A stretch of DNA of 45,948 bases from an uncultured Clostridia bacterium (GTDB taxonomy: Bacteria; Bacillota; Clostridia; Oscillospirales; Acutalibacteraceae), in contig CAMMAZ010000015.1 of NCBI GenBank assembly GCA_946493765.1, positions 1 through 45,948 on the forward strand, read 5' to 3'. Positions within the stretch are counted from its first letter, which is position 1. Each line of letters opens with the position of its first letter. Positions 27,070-34,369 of the stretch are shown here, piece after piece. The notes beneath the pieces are model-generated. The model was not told the DNA's origin, made no database searches, and saw nothing but the letters and a program-made list of their open reading frames with translations. Both the position numbers and the translations under genes were made by a program.

Positions 27070-27477
27070 TCAGCTGCAGCCGCCGCATGTGCCGCAGGAA
27101 CCGGAACAGCCTTCCGGCGGTTCACAGGTCGCGGGGTCGGCGCCTTCCACGCAAAGGCCGATAATGCCGTTGACTTTTTGCATCAGCTTGTCCAGCTCTG
27201 CTTTCGCAACGTTGAAATTGCGCATATTTTCGTTTTCCATGATGGTGCTGTAGCATTCTCTGACCTTTTCATTGACCGATTTGATTTTTTCATCATCCTT
27301 CTGATCGCCTTTGTTGAATTCCTCATTCAACGTGATGCGGTAAAGGTTGAATTGACCGATCAGATCCTGCAATTGCGGATCAGCGTCGTTTTTCTCTTTT
27401 GCGAGCGCATAATTGATATAAACCGGATCCTGCTGGATCGCTTCACCGAGTTTTCTTGTCATTTCAATAACATCCAT
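27070..27477 (-). CDS. YlbF/YmcA-family protein with Cys-rich tail
   Basis: 135 residues. The helical core (about 1-100; LGEAIQQDPVYINYALAKE, LQDLIGQFN) is typical of YlbF/YmcA. In Bacillus these form the RicAFT complex with YaaT, which carries iron-sulfur clusters and promotes RNase Y processing and Spo0A phosphorylation. Here the tail, from about residue 108, holds six cysteines (CVEG..CEPPEGCSGSCGTCGGCS). It follows miaB by 13 bases, as ymcA follows ymcB in Bacillus. Orthology to YmcA versus YlbF is undecided. ATG with AAAGGAG 8 bases upstream. Confidence 0.82.
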   Translation of the reverse strand: MDVIEMTRKLGEAIQQDPVYINYALAKEKNDADPQLQDLIGQFNLYRITLNEEFNKGDQKDDEKIKSVNEKVRECYSTIMENENMRNFNVAKAELDKLMQKVNGIIGLCVEGADPATCEPPEGCSGSCGTCGGCS

Positions 27478-27490
27478 ACCATTTTCTCCT

Positions 27491-28903
27491 TTAATCGATA
27501 ATTTTCGCTTTTAAAATCCAGGTTTCGCCGCTTGTGACTTCAATGTTCACAAACTGCCCGATCAGCGCTGTGCTGCCGGGCGCTTCCACCACCTGGTTGC
27601 ATAACGTCCGCAAATAGAGCATCCCTTCGTTTTTGGAGGGCTCCTCCGCGAGCGCGACAAACCGTTTGCCGACCTGCTGTGCACAGATCTCTTCTGCGAT
27701 CGATTCCTGCACTTCTAACAGTTCGCGCATCCACTCTCCTTTTTCTTTGCGGGTGACGGGATCCGGCATGTTTTCCGCCGGTGTGCCGTGCCGCTTGGAA
27801 TAAATAAAGGTATACAGCGACTGATAACGCACCTGTTCGATCAATGAAACGGTCTGTTTAAAATCTTCATAGGTCTCACCCGGAAACCCGACGATGATGT
27901 CCGATGTGAACAAAATGTCCGGCATCAGTTCCCGCGCTTTTTCGATCAGCTTTAAATACTGCGCTTTCGTGTAGTGCCGGTTCATCGCCTTTAAAATCCG
28001 GTCGGACCCGCACTGCACCGGCAGATGCAGGTGCCGTTCCACCTTTTCACAGTCCCGCATGGCGAGCAACAGCTCTTCGGTGCAGTCTTTGGGATGCGAG
28101 GTCATAAACCGCAGGGTGAACTGTCCATCGACTGCGTTTAATTCCCGCAGCAGTTGTGCAAAGGTCATGCCCCCGGCATAGGAATTGACATTCTGTCCGA
28201 GCAGCGTGATGTCCTTGATGCCCTGGCTCAGCATTTTTTTCAAATCCGCTTTGATCGCCTCCGGGGTGCGGCTGCGTTCCCGCCCGCGAACATACGGCAC
28301 AATGCAGTAGGTGCAAAAATTATTGCAGCCATACATCACCGGCAGCCAGCCGCGCACACCGCCGTCGTGCACAAAAGGGATGCCCTCGGCGATCACACCG
28401 TCGCTGTCGGGAATGGCAAACACCCGCTTTTGCCGGGTCAACGTGTTATATAACAATTCCGGCAGCTGGTGGATGACATGGGTGCCAAAGACCAGATCGA
28501 CATGCGAAAAACTTTTTCGGATGCGGTCGGCAACATGCTGTTGCTGCATCATACAGCCGCAAAGTGCGACGATCGCGTCCGGCCGGCGGCGTTTGAAATG
28601 CTTTAGCGCGCCGACATTGCCGATCACGCGATCCTCGGCATGTTCCCGCACCGCGCAGGTGTTGAATAAAATCAGATCGGCGTCGGTTTCTTCATCGGTG
28701 AATCCATATCCCATTTCGGCCAGCATGCCTTTGATGCGCTGCGCATCCGCCACGTTTTGCTGGCAACCGAAGGTGCGCACCAACGCTTTGGGCGCCGGGT
28801 ACCGACTGCATACGATCTCCTTTGTTTTTTTTGCAAACGCCTGCTGCCGCTGCATCTCATCATCCGACACCAGCGGCAGGGCGTTCCTTTTATTTTCTGA
28901 CAC
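27491..28903 (-). CDS. miaB: tRNA-2-methylthio-N6-dimethylallyladenosine synthase
   Basis: 470 residues. The N-terminal MTTase domain has cysteines in TFGCQQN, FNTCAVR and LCGCM for the auxiliary cluster. The radical SAM motif is YGCNNFCTYCIVP and a TRAM domain closes the protein (about 405-470). It methylthiolates i6A37 made by MiaA. An N-terminal extension of about 50 residues precedes the domain, as in other Clostridia. GTG start behind AGGAGA. 11 bases after lepA. Confidence 0.96.
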   Translation of the reverse strand: MSENKRNALPLVSDDEMQRQQAFAKKTKEIVCSRYPAPKALVRTFGCQQNVADAQRIKGMLAEMGYGFTDEETDADLILFNTCAVREHAEDRVIGNVGALKHFKRRRPDAIVALCGCMMQQQHVADRIRKSFSHVDLVFGTHVIHQLPELLYNTLTRQKRVFAIPDSDGVIAEGIPFVHDGGVRGWLPVMYGCNNFCTYCIVPYVRGRERSRTPEAIKADLKKMLSQGIKDITLLGQNVNSYAGGMTFAQLLRELNAVDGQFTLRFMTSHPKDCTEELLLAMRDCEKVERHLHLPVQCGSDRILKAMNRHYTKAQYLKLIEKARELMPDILFTSDIIVGFPGETYEDFKQTVSLIEQVRYQSLYTFIYSKRHGTPAENMPDPVTRKEKGEWMRELLEVQESIAEEICAQQVGKRFVALAEEPSKNEGMLYLRTLCNQVVEAPGSTALIGQFVNIEVTSGETWILKAKIID

Positions 28904-28914
28904 GCATCATTCTC

Positions 28915-30723
28915 CTATTCATCCAGCTTCAAAACAGCCATAAACGCTTCCTGCGGCACCTCTACGCTGCCGAGCTGACGCATACGTTTTTTGCCTTCTT
29001 TTTGTTTTTCCAGCAGTTTCTTTTTGCGGGTGATGTCGCCGCCATAGCATTTTGCAAGCACGTCCTTGCGCATAGCTTTGACCGTTTCACGCGCGATGAT
29101 CTTACCGCCGACGGCGACCTGCACCGGGATTTCAAACAACTGTCTTGGAATATGCTCCTTTAGCTTTTCGGCGATCCGCCGCGCGCGCGGATACGCGCTC
29201 GACGCATGCACAATAAAGGACAGCGCATCCACGACCTCACCGTTTAACAGCACATCGAGTTTGACAAGATCGGATTTCTGGTAGCCTTTGGGTTCATAAT
29301 CATAAGACGCATAGCCCCGTGTTCTGGATTTTAATGCGTCGAAAAAGTCATAGACCAGTTCATTAAGCGGAATCACATAATGAATATCCACACGCTCGGG
29401 GGTGACATACTGCATGTCGACAAAGGTCCCGCGCCGTTCCTGGCACAATTCCATGATCGCACCGACAAATTCGTTCGGGCTGTAGATATGCACGTTGCAG
29501 ATCGGTTCCTCCGCCGACTGGATCTGCGCCGGATCGGGATAATTGGTCGGATTATCGATTTCAATCGTTTCGCCGTTGGTCATGTTCAGCTTGTACACCA
29601 CGCTCGGCGCGGTGGTGATCAGATCGAGGTTATATTCCCGTTCCAGACGTTCCTGGATGATCTCCATATGCAAAAGGCCTAAAAAACCACAGCGGAATCC
29701 AAAGCCGAGCGCACCGGAGGTTTCCGCTTCAAAATCCAGCGCCGCGTCGTTGAGCTGCAGTTTTTCCAGCGCCTCGCGCAGATCGACATACTGCGCGCCG
29801 TCCGCAGGATAAATGCCGCAGAACACCACCGGATTGACCTTGCGGTAGCCGGGCAGCGGTTCGTCTGCCGGGCGATCCGCATCAGTGATGGTGTCGCCCA
29901 CACGTGCATCCGCCACATTTTTGATCGACGCTGCAATATAGCCGACCTCTCCCGCGCGCAGTTCTTCGCACGGCTGCATGGAAAGCGCGCATTTGCGGCC
30001 GACTTCCACCACATCGAATTCCGCGCCGGTCGACATCATGCGGATTTTCATGCCGCTTTTGACAACGCCCTCCACGACGCGGAAATAAACGATCACGCCT
30101 TTGTAAGCGTCATAATAAGAATCAAAAATCAGCGCCTGCAGCGGTTTTTCGCTGTCTCCCACCGGCGGCGGGATCAGCTGCACGATATGCTCCAAAACCG
30201 CTTCCACGTTTTGACCGGTTTTGGCGGAAATACGCGGCGCGTTTTGCGCTTCGATGCCGATCACATTTTCAATTTCATCTGCAGTGCGCTGCGGATCGGC
30301 GCTTGGCAGATCCACCTTGTTGATCACCGGAATGATCTCCAGATTGTGATCCAAAGCAAGGTAGGTGTTCGCGAGCGTTTGCGCTTCAATCCCCTGCGAC
30401 GCATCCACCACCAAAACGGCGCCCTCACAGGCCGCAAGCGACCTGGAAACCTCATAATTAAAATCGACGTGTCCAGGGGTGTCGATCAGATTCAGCTCAT
30501 ACTGCTGCCCGTCTTTCGCGTTATAATACAGCGTGACGGCATGCGCTTTAATGGTGATACCGCGTTCCCGTTCCAAATCCATGCTGTCCAGCAGCTGCTC
30601 GGTCATTTCACGCTGCGTGACCGACTGGGTCAGCTCCAAAAGCCGGTCGGCAAGAGTGGATTTGCCGTGGTCGATATGTGCAATAATGCAAAAATTCCTG
30701 ATATTTTCCTGGTTAACGGACAA
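28915..30723 (-). CDS. lepA: Elongation factor 4 (LepA)
   Basis: 602 residues. GTPase motifs [17 protein letters not shown] and NKVDLPSAD, domains II and III, then the LepA-specific C-terminal domain ([45 protein letters not shown]). It acts on translating ribosomes or 30S assembly. TTG start 6 bases after GAGGA. First gene of the leftward array, with its own consensus promoter at 30798-30826. Confidence 0.97.
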   Translation of the reverse strand: MSVNQENIRNFCIIAHIDHGKSTLADRLLELTQSVTQREMTEQLLDSMDLERERGITIKAHAVTLYYNAKDGQQYELNLIDTPGHVDFNYEVSRSLAACEGAVLVVDASQGIEAQTLANTYLALDHNLEIIPVINKVDLPSADPQRTADEIENVIGIEAQNAPRISAKTGQNVEAVLEHIVQLIPPPVGDSEKPLQALIFDSYYDAYKGVIVYFRVVEGVVKSGMKIRMMSTGAEFDVVEVGRKCALSMQPCEELRAGEVGYIAASIKNVADARVGDTITDADRPADEPLPGYRKVNPVVFCGIYPADGAQYVDLREALEKLQLNDAALDFEAETSGALGFGFRCGFLGLLHMEIIQERLEREYNLDLITTAPSVVYKLNMTNGETIEIDNPTNYPDPAQIQSAEEPICNVHIYSPNEFVGAIMELCQERRGTFVDMQYVTPERVDIHYVIPLNELVYDFFDALKSRTRGYASYDYEPKGYQKSDLVKLDVLLNGEVVDALSFIVHASSAYPRARRIAEKLKEHIPRQLFEIPVQVAVGGKIIARETVKAMRKDVLAKCYGGDITRKKKLLEKQKEGKKRMRQLGSVEVPQEAFMAVLKLDE

Positions 30724-30797
30724 TTTGCTTCCTCATTTCTGTCCATGAAATTTAAAAATTGAAATCTCGATAAATAAATCGCTGATTCAAGGAATAT

Positions 30798-30826
30798 ATT
30801 ATAGCATAAATTTATTTTTGAATCAA
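30798..30826 (-). promoter_or_regulatory. sigma-A promoter of the lepA-miaB-mutS array
   Basis: TTGATT (30826-30821), 17-base spacer, perfect TATAAT (30803-30798) on the minus strand. It precedes lepA, the first gene of the array. Confidence 0.75.
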
Positions 30827-30836
30827 CAATTATGTA

Positions 30837-30865
30837 TTGAATTTTGATGAATCCCATGGTAAAAT
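30837..30865 (+). promoter_or_regulatory. sigma-A promoter of the DUF4364 gene
   Basis: TTGAAT (30837-30842), 17-base spacer, TAAAAT (30860-30865). It is back-to-back with the lepA promoter. Confidence 0.65.
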
Positions 30866-30901
30866 TTTAAGAGAAAAAAACCAAAGGAGAGTCGTGCTGC
30901 C

Positions 30902-31459
30902 GTGAGCTTTGAAGCGTTTAAAGCCGGTGTGGAACCGGGCGGTCTTTATAATTACGAAGAAATCAAAATTCTGGTCTGTTATCTGTTGTCCATTGCGGAA
31001 AACAAATTGACAGCAGAGGATATTTCGGATATTATCCGGAAAGACGGGCTGGCGAATTATTTTGATATTACGCAGGCGATCTTTGACCTGCAATCGGCCG
31101 GCAATATCCTTATCGACGAAAACCACACCTATGCGCTCAGCGAAAACGGTAAGATGATCGTTCGGGAGCTTTTCGCCGACGTGCCGTTCACCGTGCGACA
31201 AAAGGCGCAGTCCGCGCTGGATAAGCATCTGCTGCTCAAACGGACGCTCAAAGACAATCATGTCGAAATCAAACAAACCGGCGGTAAATACACCGTTACC
31301 ATCTCCATGCTGGAAAACGGCGAAGAACTGATGGGGATTTCCGTTTCGGTTCCCGATCTTGCAACGGCAAATCTTGTGAAGGAAAACTTTTTTGATCGCG
31401 CAACGGACGTTTATGTCAATAACCTCAAGCTGCTTCTCGGTTATCCGCTTGGGGATTAG
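30902..31459 (+). CDS. DUF4364 family protein
   Basis: 185 residues. The first 80 residues look like a winged helix (LTAEDISDIIRKDGLANYFDITQAIFDLQSAGNI), followed by a small alpha/beta domain (VTISMLENGEELMGISVSVPD). The family is widespread in Clostridia and unstudied as far as I know; a transcriptional role is inferred from the winged helix. GTG 30902 follows AAAGGAGA by about 12 bases; the nearer GTG at 30894 runs into a stop. Followed by mntP after 3 bases. Confidence 0.85.
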   Translation: MSFEAFKAGVEPGGLYNYEEIKILVCYLLSIAENKLTAEDISDIIRKDGLANYFDITQAIFDLQSAGNILIDENHTYALSENGKMIVRELFADVPFTVRQKAQSALDKHLLLKRTLKDNHVEIKQTGGKYTVTISMLENGEELMGISVSVPDLATANLVKENFFDRATDVYVNNLKLLLGYPLGD

Positions 31460-31462
31460 GGC

Positions 31463-32020
31463 ATGTTTCTGACTGTTTTATTGATCGGTCTGGCGCTTGC
31501 GATGGACGCTTTTTCCGTCGCGCTGTCCAAAGGGTTAGCCTGCGGACGGCCGCGTCCACGCAGCGGTTTGATGATCGGCGTCGTTTTCGGCGGCTTTCAG
31601 TTTCTCATGCCGCTTTTAGGCTGGCTGACCGTCAGCCTTTTTGCCGGTTTGATCGAAAAATACAGCCCTTTTATCAGCTTTGTGCTGCTGGGTGCGATCG
31701 GGATCAAAATGATCTATGAAGCGCTGAAACCGTCGGACGATCCCTGCCATGATCCCGGCATCATCACGCTGCGTTCTCTTTTGATATTCGGCATCGCCAC
31801 CAGCATCGACGCGTTGGCGGTCGGCTTTACCTTTGTGCAGGAACGGCATGTTCCGACGGTTTTATGCTATTGTCTTTTGATCGGAATCGTCACATTTTTC
31901 ATTTCCGGCGCCGGCTATTTTATCGGCGGAAAATTGGGAGATGCCATTGGGGACAAAGGCGGTGTGCTCGGCGGAATCGTTTTGATCCTCATCGGTTTGA
32001 AAATGCTTTTGGGGATTTAA
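31463..32020 (+). CDS. mntP: Manganese efflux pump MntP
   Basis: 185 residues, six membrane helices in two repeats. The paired motifs AMDAFSVALSKG and SIDALAVGFTF carry the conserved Asp residues for Mn(II) export. It is directly behind the DUF4364 gene, without a ribosome site of its own except AGGGC, so translation is probably coupled. No Mn riboswitch is visible upstream. Confidence 0.94.
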   Translation: MFLTVLLIGLALAMDAFSVALSKGLACGRPRPRSGLMIGVVFGGFQFLMPLLGWLTVSLFAGLIEKYSPFISFVLLGAIGIKMIYEALKPSDDPCHDPGIITLRSLLIFGIATSIDALAVGFTFVQERHVPTVLCYCLLIGIVTFFISGAGYFIGGKLGDAIGDKGGVLGGIVLILIGLKMLLGI

Positions 32021-32082
32021 CCCGCAAAAAACGCTTTTTCCCTGTCATTTTATTCAAAAGAACATTCGCCTTTGCATAGAAA

Positions 32083-32121
32083 AACGGTTCGGTGTATCGC
32101 AGGATACACCGAACCATTTTT
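32083..32121. terminator. bidirectional terminator between mntP and the lipoprotein operon
   Basis: GGTTCGGTGTATC and GATACACCGAACC form a perfect 13-bp stem with a GCAG loop, with T runs leaving on both strands. It separates the rightward mntP from the leftward three-gene operon. Confidence 0.9.
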
Positions 32122-32124
32122 TGC

Positions 32125-32337
32125 TTAATCCTTTTTCGTCTTTTTAAAGTTGACAACCAGTAAAATAATACCTACAACCAATGCAACAGCTCCCACAACA
32201 ATCCAGACTGTTCCGGGATTCGCCGTGCCGCTTTCAAAAATGGATTCCATCTGTCTCTCCAGATCGTTGTTTTGCACGATTCCGAAGATGGTCGAACCGG
32301 CGCCCGCAAGCACGAGAAGAATACCAATCACCAGCAT
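32125..32337 (-). CDS. Small two-helix membrane protein, paralogue of 33692-34036
   Basis: 70 residues. Two hydrophobic helices (about 1-22 and 42-64) flank the external or linker motif GIVQNNDLERQME...ANPGTVWI, with a Lys-rich end. Nearly the same unit forms the C-terminal half of the zinc-ribbon protein two genes upstream (GIVQNDDLERRME...ANPGTVWI), so one arose by duplication. ATG with GGAGG upstream. Last gene of the operon that the invertible promoter is predicted to drive. Function unknown. Confidence 0.78.
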   Translation of the reverse strand: MLVIGILLVLAGAGSTIFGIVQNNDLERQMESIFESGTANPGTVWIVVGAVALVVGIILLVVNFKKTKKD

Positions 32338-32370
32338 TTCATATTTCCTCCTTTCACAAAACTTACAGCT

Positions 32371-33561
32371 TTATTTCGCTGTTTTTTGCAGTGTAACATC
32401 GGCGAACACGGCTCTCATAGAGTCGGAATGATTATTATCCATCTCGATTTTCAGATCCGTGACACCGGTGATATCGACGCTGACGGTCTGCGGCTTAGAT
32501 GCGCCGCCGACTGATTTTTCAAACAGCAGCTTATCATCGCCGTATATTTTCAATTCTCCCTTTTTCTCACTCCCGGCAGAAGATTTTCGAATGCATAACG
32601 TGCCCTTTAACAGGTTGTATTTCTTGCCGATGTCGAATGTTTCACTTGATAAAGAGAAGCCGGTTTGAAAACACATAGAATAAGTATTGCCCATGTTGTC
32701 TTCCTCATCGTCGTATCTACCAAGTCCACCTCCGTCGTTGGTATAGGATTCCAGATCAAAAATCGACACCGGCTGGAACTGCATATAGTAGTCATATTTT
32801 TCGGTAAGGCTTGCATCCTCCGGATATTTCTGCATGGCCGGCCGCAGGATTTCGATCGCCTTTTCATAATCCGTTCCCGGCTTGACCAGCGCCGCATCCG
32901 CCTGCTCGATGATTTGCGCCACATAATTTTTGCCGTAGGTCGCCTGCAAGGTCAGCAGATCCGTGTCCTCCGGCAGGACGGAAAGCCCTTCCGCGATCAG
33001 CGCGTCGGCTTCGTCATATTTGCCCGCATCGGCGCTTTGCTTAGCCTTTGCGACTACCTCTTCTTTATAATCGTTCAGCGCGGTCTCGATCTGTGCCTGC
33101 GCGTCGGCGTAGTGGCTGTCGTCTGCGATGACCTTTTGAAACTGCTCGATCGCGCCGCGATAATTATTGTCCGCCAGCAGTTCCTTTGCCGAATCATAGG
33201 CCACCTTGGAGGCGTATGATTCGGTCAGCTGCTGGTCGTAGCCCGCCAGCGTCTCCTCATCCAGCATGGCGCAGTCCTGCGCGATGCGCCGAACCGTGTC
33301 CATCTGCGCTTTGGCGTCCTCATAGGTCATGGTGTCGTCCAGATAGTTCTGGATCGCCTGATCCGCCGTGTTCTTGACAACGCCCGCCATTGCATTTTGC
33401 CGTTCATAGTCATCGGCATAATTTGAATACATTTCCATTGCGGCAGTGTAATCTCCCGCCTGAACCAGCTTCTCGAACGCCGAAAGATCATACCCGCTGC
33501 CGCAGGCGGCAAGGGATAGGCACAAGGATAAAATAACCATCATGGTAATGATTTTTTTCAT
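32371..33561 (-). CDS. Lipoprotein with TPR-like repeats and possible NPCBM-like C-terminal domain
   Basis: 396 residues. The signal peptide ends in a lipobox, LAAC, with C20 as the lipidated Cys, so it should be anchored outside the membrane. Helical repeats like TPR follow (about 24-265: AGDYTAAMEMYSNY; NNYRGAIEQFQKVIADDSHYADA; AGKYDEADALIAEGLSVLP; YEKAIEILRPAMQKYPED). The last 120 residues are a beta-rich module (FDIGKKYNLLKGTLCIRKSS, KGELKIYGDDKLLFEK, DLKIEMDNN) that resembles NPCBM-type carbohydrate-associated domains; this match is from memory. ATG 33561 follows GGGGAAG; the frame opens earlier without a ribosome site. Middle gene of the predicted switch operon. Confidence 0.82.
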   Translation of the reverse strand: MKKIITMMVILSLCLSLAACGSGYDLSAFEKLVQAGDYTAAMEMYSNYADDYERQNAMAGVVKNTADQAIQNYLDDTMTYEDAKAQMDTVRRIAQDCAMLDEETLAGYDQQLTESYASKVAYDSAKELLADNNYRGAIEQFQKVIADDSHYADAQAQIETALNDYKEEVVAKAKQSADAGKYDEADALIAEGLSVLPEDTDLLTLQATYGKNYVAQIIEQADAALVKPGTDYEKAIEILRPAMQKYPEDASLTEKYDYYMQFQPVSIFDLESYTNDGGGLGRYDDEEDNMGNTYSMCFQTGFSLSSETFDIGKKYNLLKGTLCIRKSSAGSEKKGELKIYGDDKLLFEKSVGGASKPQTVSVDITGVTDLKIEMDNNHSDSMRAVFADVTLQKTAK

Positions 33562-33691
33562 TTTAACTTCCCCTTTTTCATTTGATATAATAGAACCGGA
33601 AGACTGTAAAACACAGTTGCCCGCAGACGGCAAGCACATGAACTGCTTTTTCTTATAGCAGCTTGCAGTCAGCATATATTTTCAATTCCCT

Positions 33692-34036
33692 CTAATCCTG
33701 CTTTGCTTTCTCAAAATGCCAAACCAATAAAATAACACCCACAACCAGCACGATTGCTCCCACAATAATCCAAACCGTTCCGGGATTTGCCGATCTGCCT
33801 GCCAAAACAGCTTCCATCCGCCGTTCCAAATCGTCGTTTTGCACGATTCCGCAGATAATGGAAACTATACCCGCCAGCATGAAAAAAATTCCGACTACCA
33901 GCTTATGTTTTGATGGTCTTTTTTCTGCTGCAGCAGAATCTCCCTGATTTTCCAAGGCAAAAGCATGTCCGCAATGGGGACATATCGCCTGATCTTCCCC
34001 CGCTGACAACGGCTTACCGCATACCGGACAATCCAT
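33692..34036 (-). CDS. Zinc-ribbon protein with two membrane helices
   Basis: 114 residues. An N-terminal zinc ribbon (MDCPVCGKPL...ICPHCGHAF, four Cys in two CxxC pairs) and a basic linker (EKRPSKHK) precede two hydrophobic helices (about 50-68 and 87-107). The helical half is a paralogue of the 70-residue protein at 32125-32337. ATG 34036 was chosen on GAGGAG 5 bases upstream and the ribbon at the very N-terminus. First gene of the operon: the left copy of the inverted repeat ends 35 bases upstream. Function unknown; a membrane-bound sensor or assembly factor is possible. Confidence 0.8.
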   Translation of the reverse strand: MDCPVCGKPLSAGEDQAICPHCGHAFALENQGDSAAAEKRPSKHKLVVGIFFMLAGIVSIICGIVQNDDLERRMEAVLAGRSANPGTVWIIVGAIVLVVGVILLVWHFEKAKQD

Positions 34037-34070
34037 TTTCTCCTCGCTCCTTTTTGATATCTTTTTTACA

Positions 34071-34090
34071 ACATAATCACGATTATGTTG
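34071..34090 (+). repeat. left inverted repeat of the switch
   Basis: ACATAATCACGATTATGTTG. This copy lies inside a 38-bp palindrome (34061-34098) with 18-bp perfect arms around a central AC. The asymmetric centre and the trailing TG give it an orientation opposite to the right copy. Confidence 0.85.
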
Positions 34091-34155
34091 TAAAAAAGAA
34101 GAAAAAGAAACGTCGGGTGCATTTCTGCTCTTGAAAAATAAGTACAGCAAAGCAG

Positions 34156-34192
34156 GCCTTTTAAATACGTTTAAAAACGTTATTAAAAAGGC
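34156..34192. repeat. imperfect palindrome inside the invertible segment
   Basis: GCCTTTTAA-type arms enclose a perfect ACGTTT-AA-AAACGT core. No T run follows on either strand, so it is not a normal terminator. It may bind a regulator or an accessory recombination protein. Confidence 0.5.
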
Positions 34193-34241
34193 TTAATTGG
34201 TGCGCTTATTTTTGATAATTATTAAAAAACATTTTTATAGC

Positions 34242-34270
34242 TTGACAAAATAAGATATATATGGTAGACT
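34242..34270 (+). promoter_or_regulatory. strong promoter within the invertible segment
   Basis: Perfect TTGACA (34242-34247), 17-base spacer and TAGACT (34265-34270). It is the best promoter in the segment. A weaker leftward candidate (TTTACA-17-TACTTT) starts near the right end, so some operon expression in this orientation cannot be excluded. Confidence 0.8.
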
Positions 34271-34316
34271 TCTTGTAAATAAAGTATGAACATTGCAAAT
34301 TTATGTAAAAAAATTG

Positions 34317-34336
34317 CAACATAATCGTGATTATGT
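34317..34336 (-). repeat. right inverted repeat of the switch
   Basis: On the plus strand CAACATAATCGTGATTATGT, the exact reverse complement of 34071-34090. The central dinucleotide is GT here and AC on the left, as expected for sites that invert rather than delete. Confidence 0.85.
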
Positions 34337-34340
34337 GATA

Positions 34341-34367
34341 AGCTGCCTTTCCGGGTGGCTTTTTTAT
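34341..34367 (+). terminator. rightward terminator facing the switch promoter
   Basis: AGCTGCC and GGTGGCT pair (two G-U) around a short loop, followed by seven T. It works only rightward and lies between the right repeat and the convergent recombinase gene, so it would stop transcripts from the promoter in the current orientation. Confidence 0.8.
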
Positions 34368-34369
34368 TT

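Larger units (their letters stand above)
34071..34336. other. putative invertible promoter element (phase-variation switch)
   Basis: A 20-bp perfect inverted repeat bounds 226 bp that contain a near-consensus promoter. A tyrosine recombinase gene with all catalytic residues starts its 3' end 33 bp to the right. In the orientation seen, the promoter fires right into a terminator at 34341-34367. After inversion its start site would fall near 34130 facing the operon that begins at 34036, with a leader of about 95 bases. This layout matches known site-specific switches (fim in E. coli, Mpi-controlled promoters in Bacteroides, RecV-controlled switches in Clostridioides). Inversion itself is inferred, not observed. 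This also accounts for the whole 333-bp gap 34037-34369. Confidence 0.75.

Noticed and set aside
34286..34324. A 12-codon reading frame (starting MNIANL) downstream of the switch promoter
   Set aside because: No ribosome site, stops within the right repeat; kept only as part of the possible short transcript.
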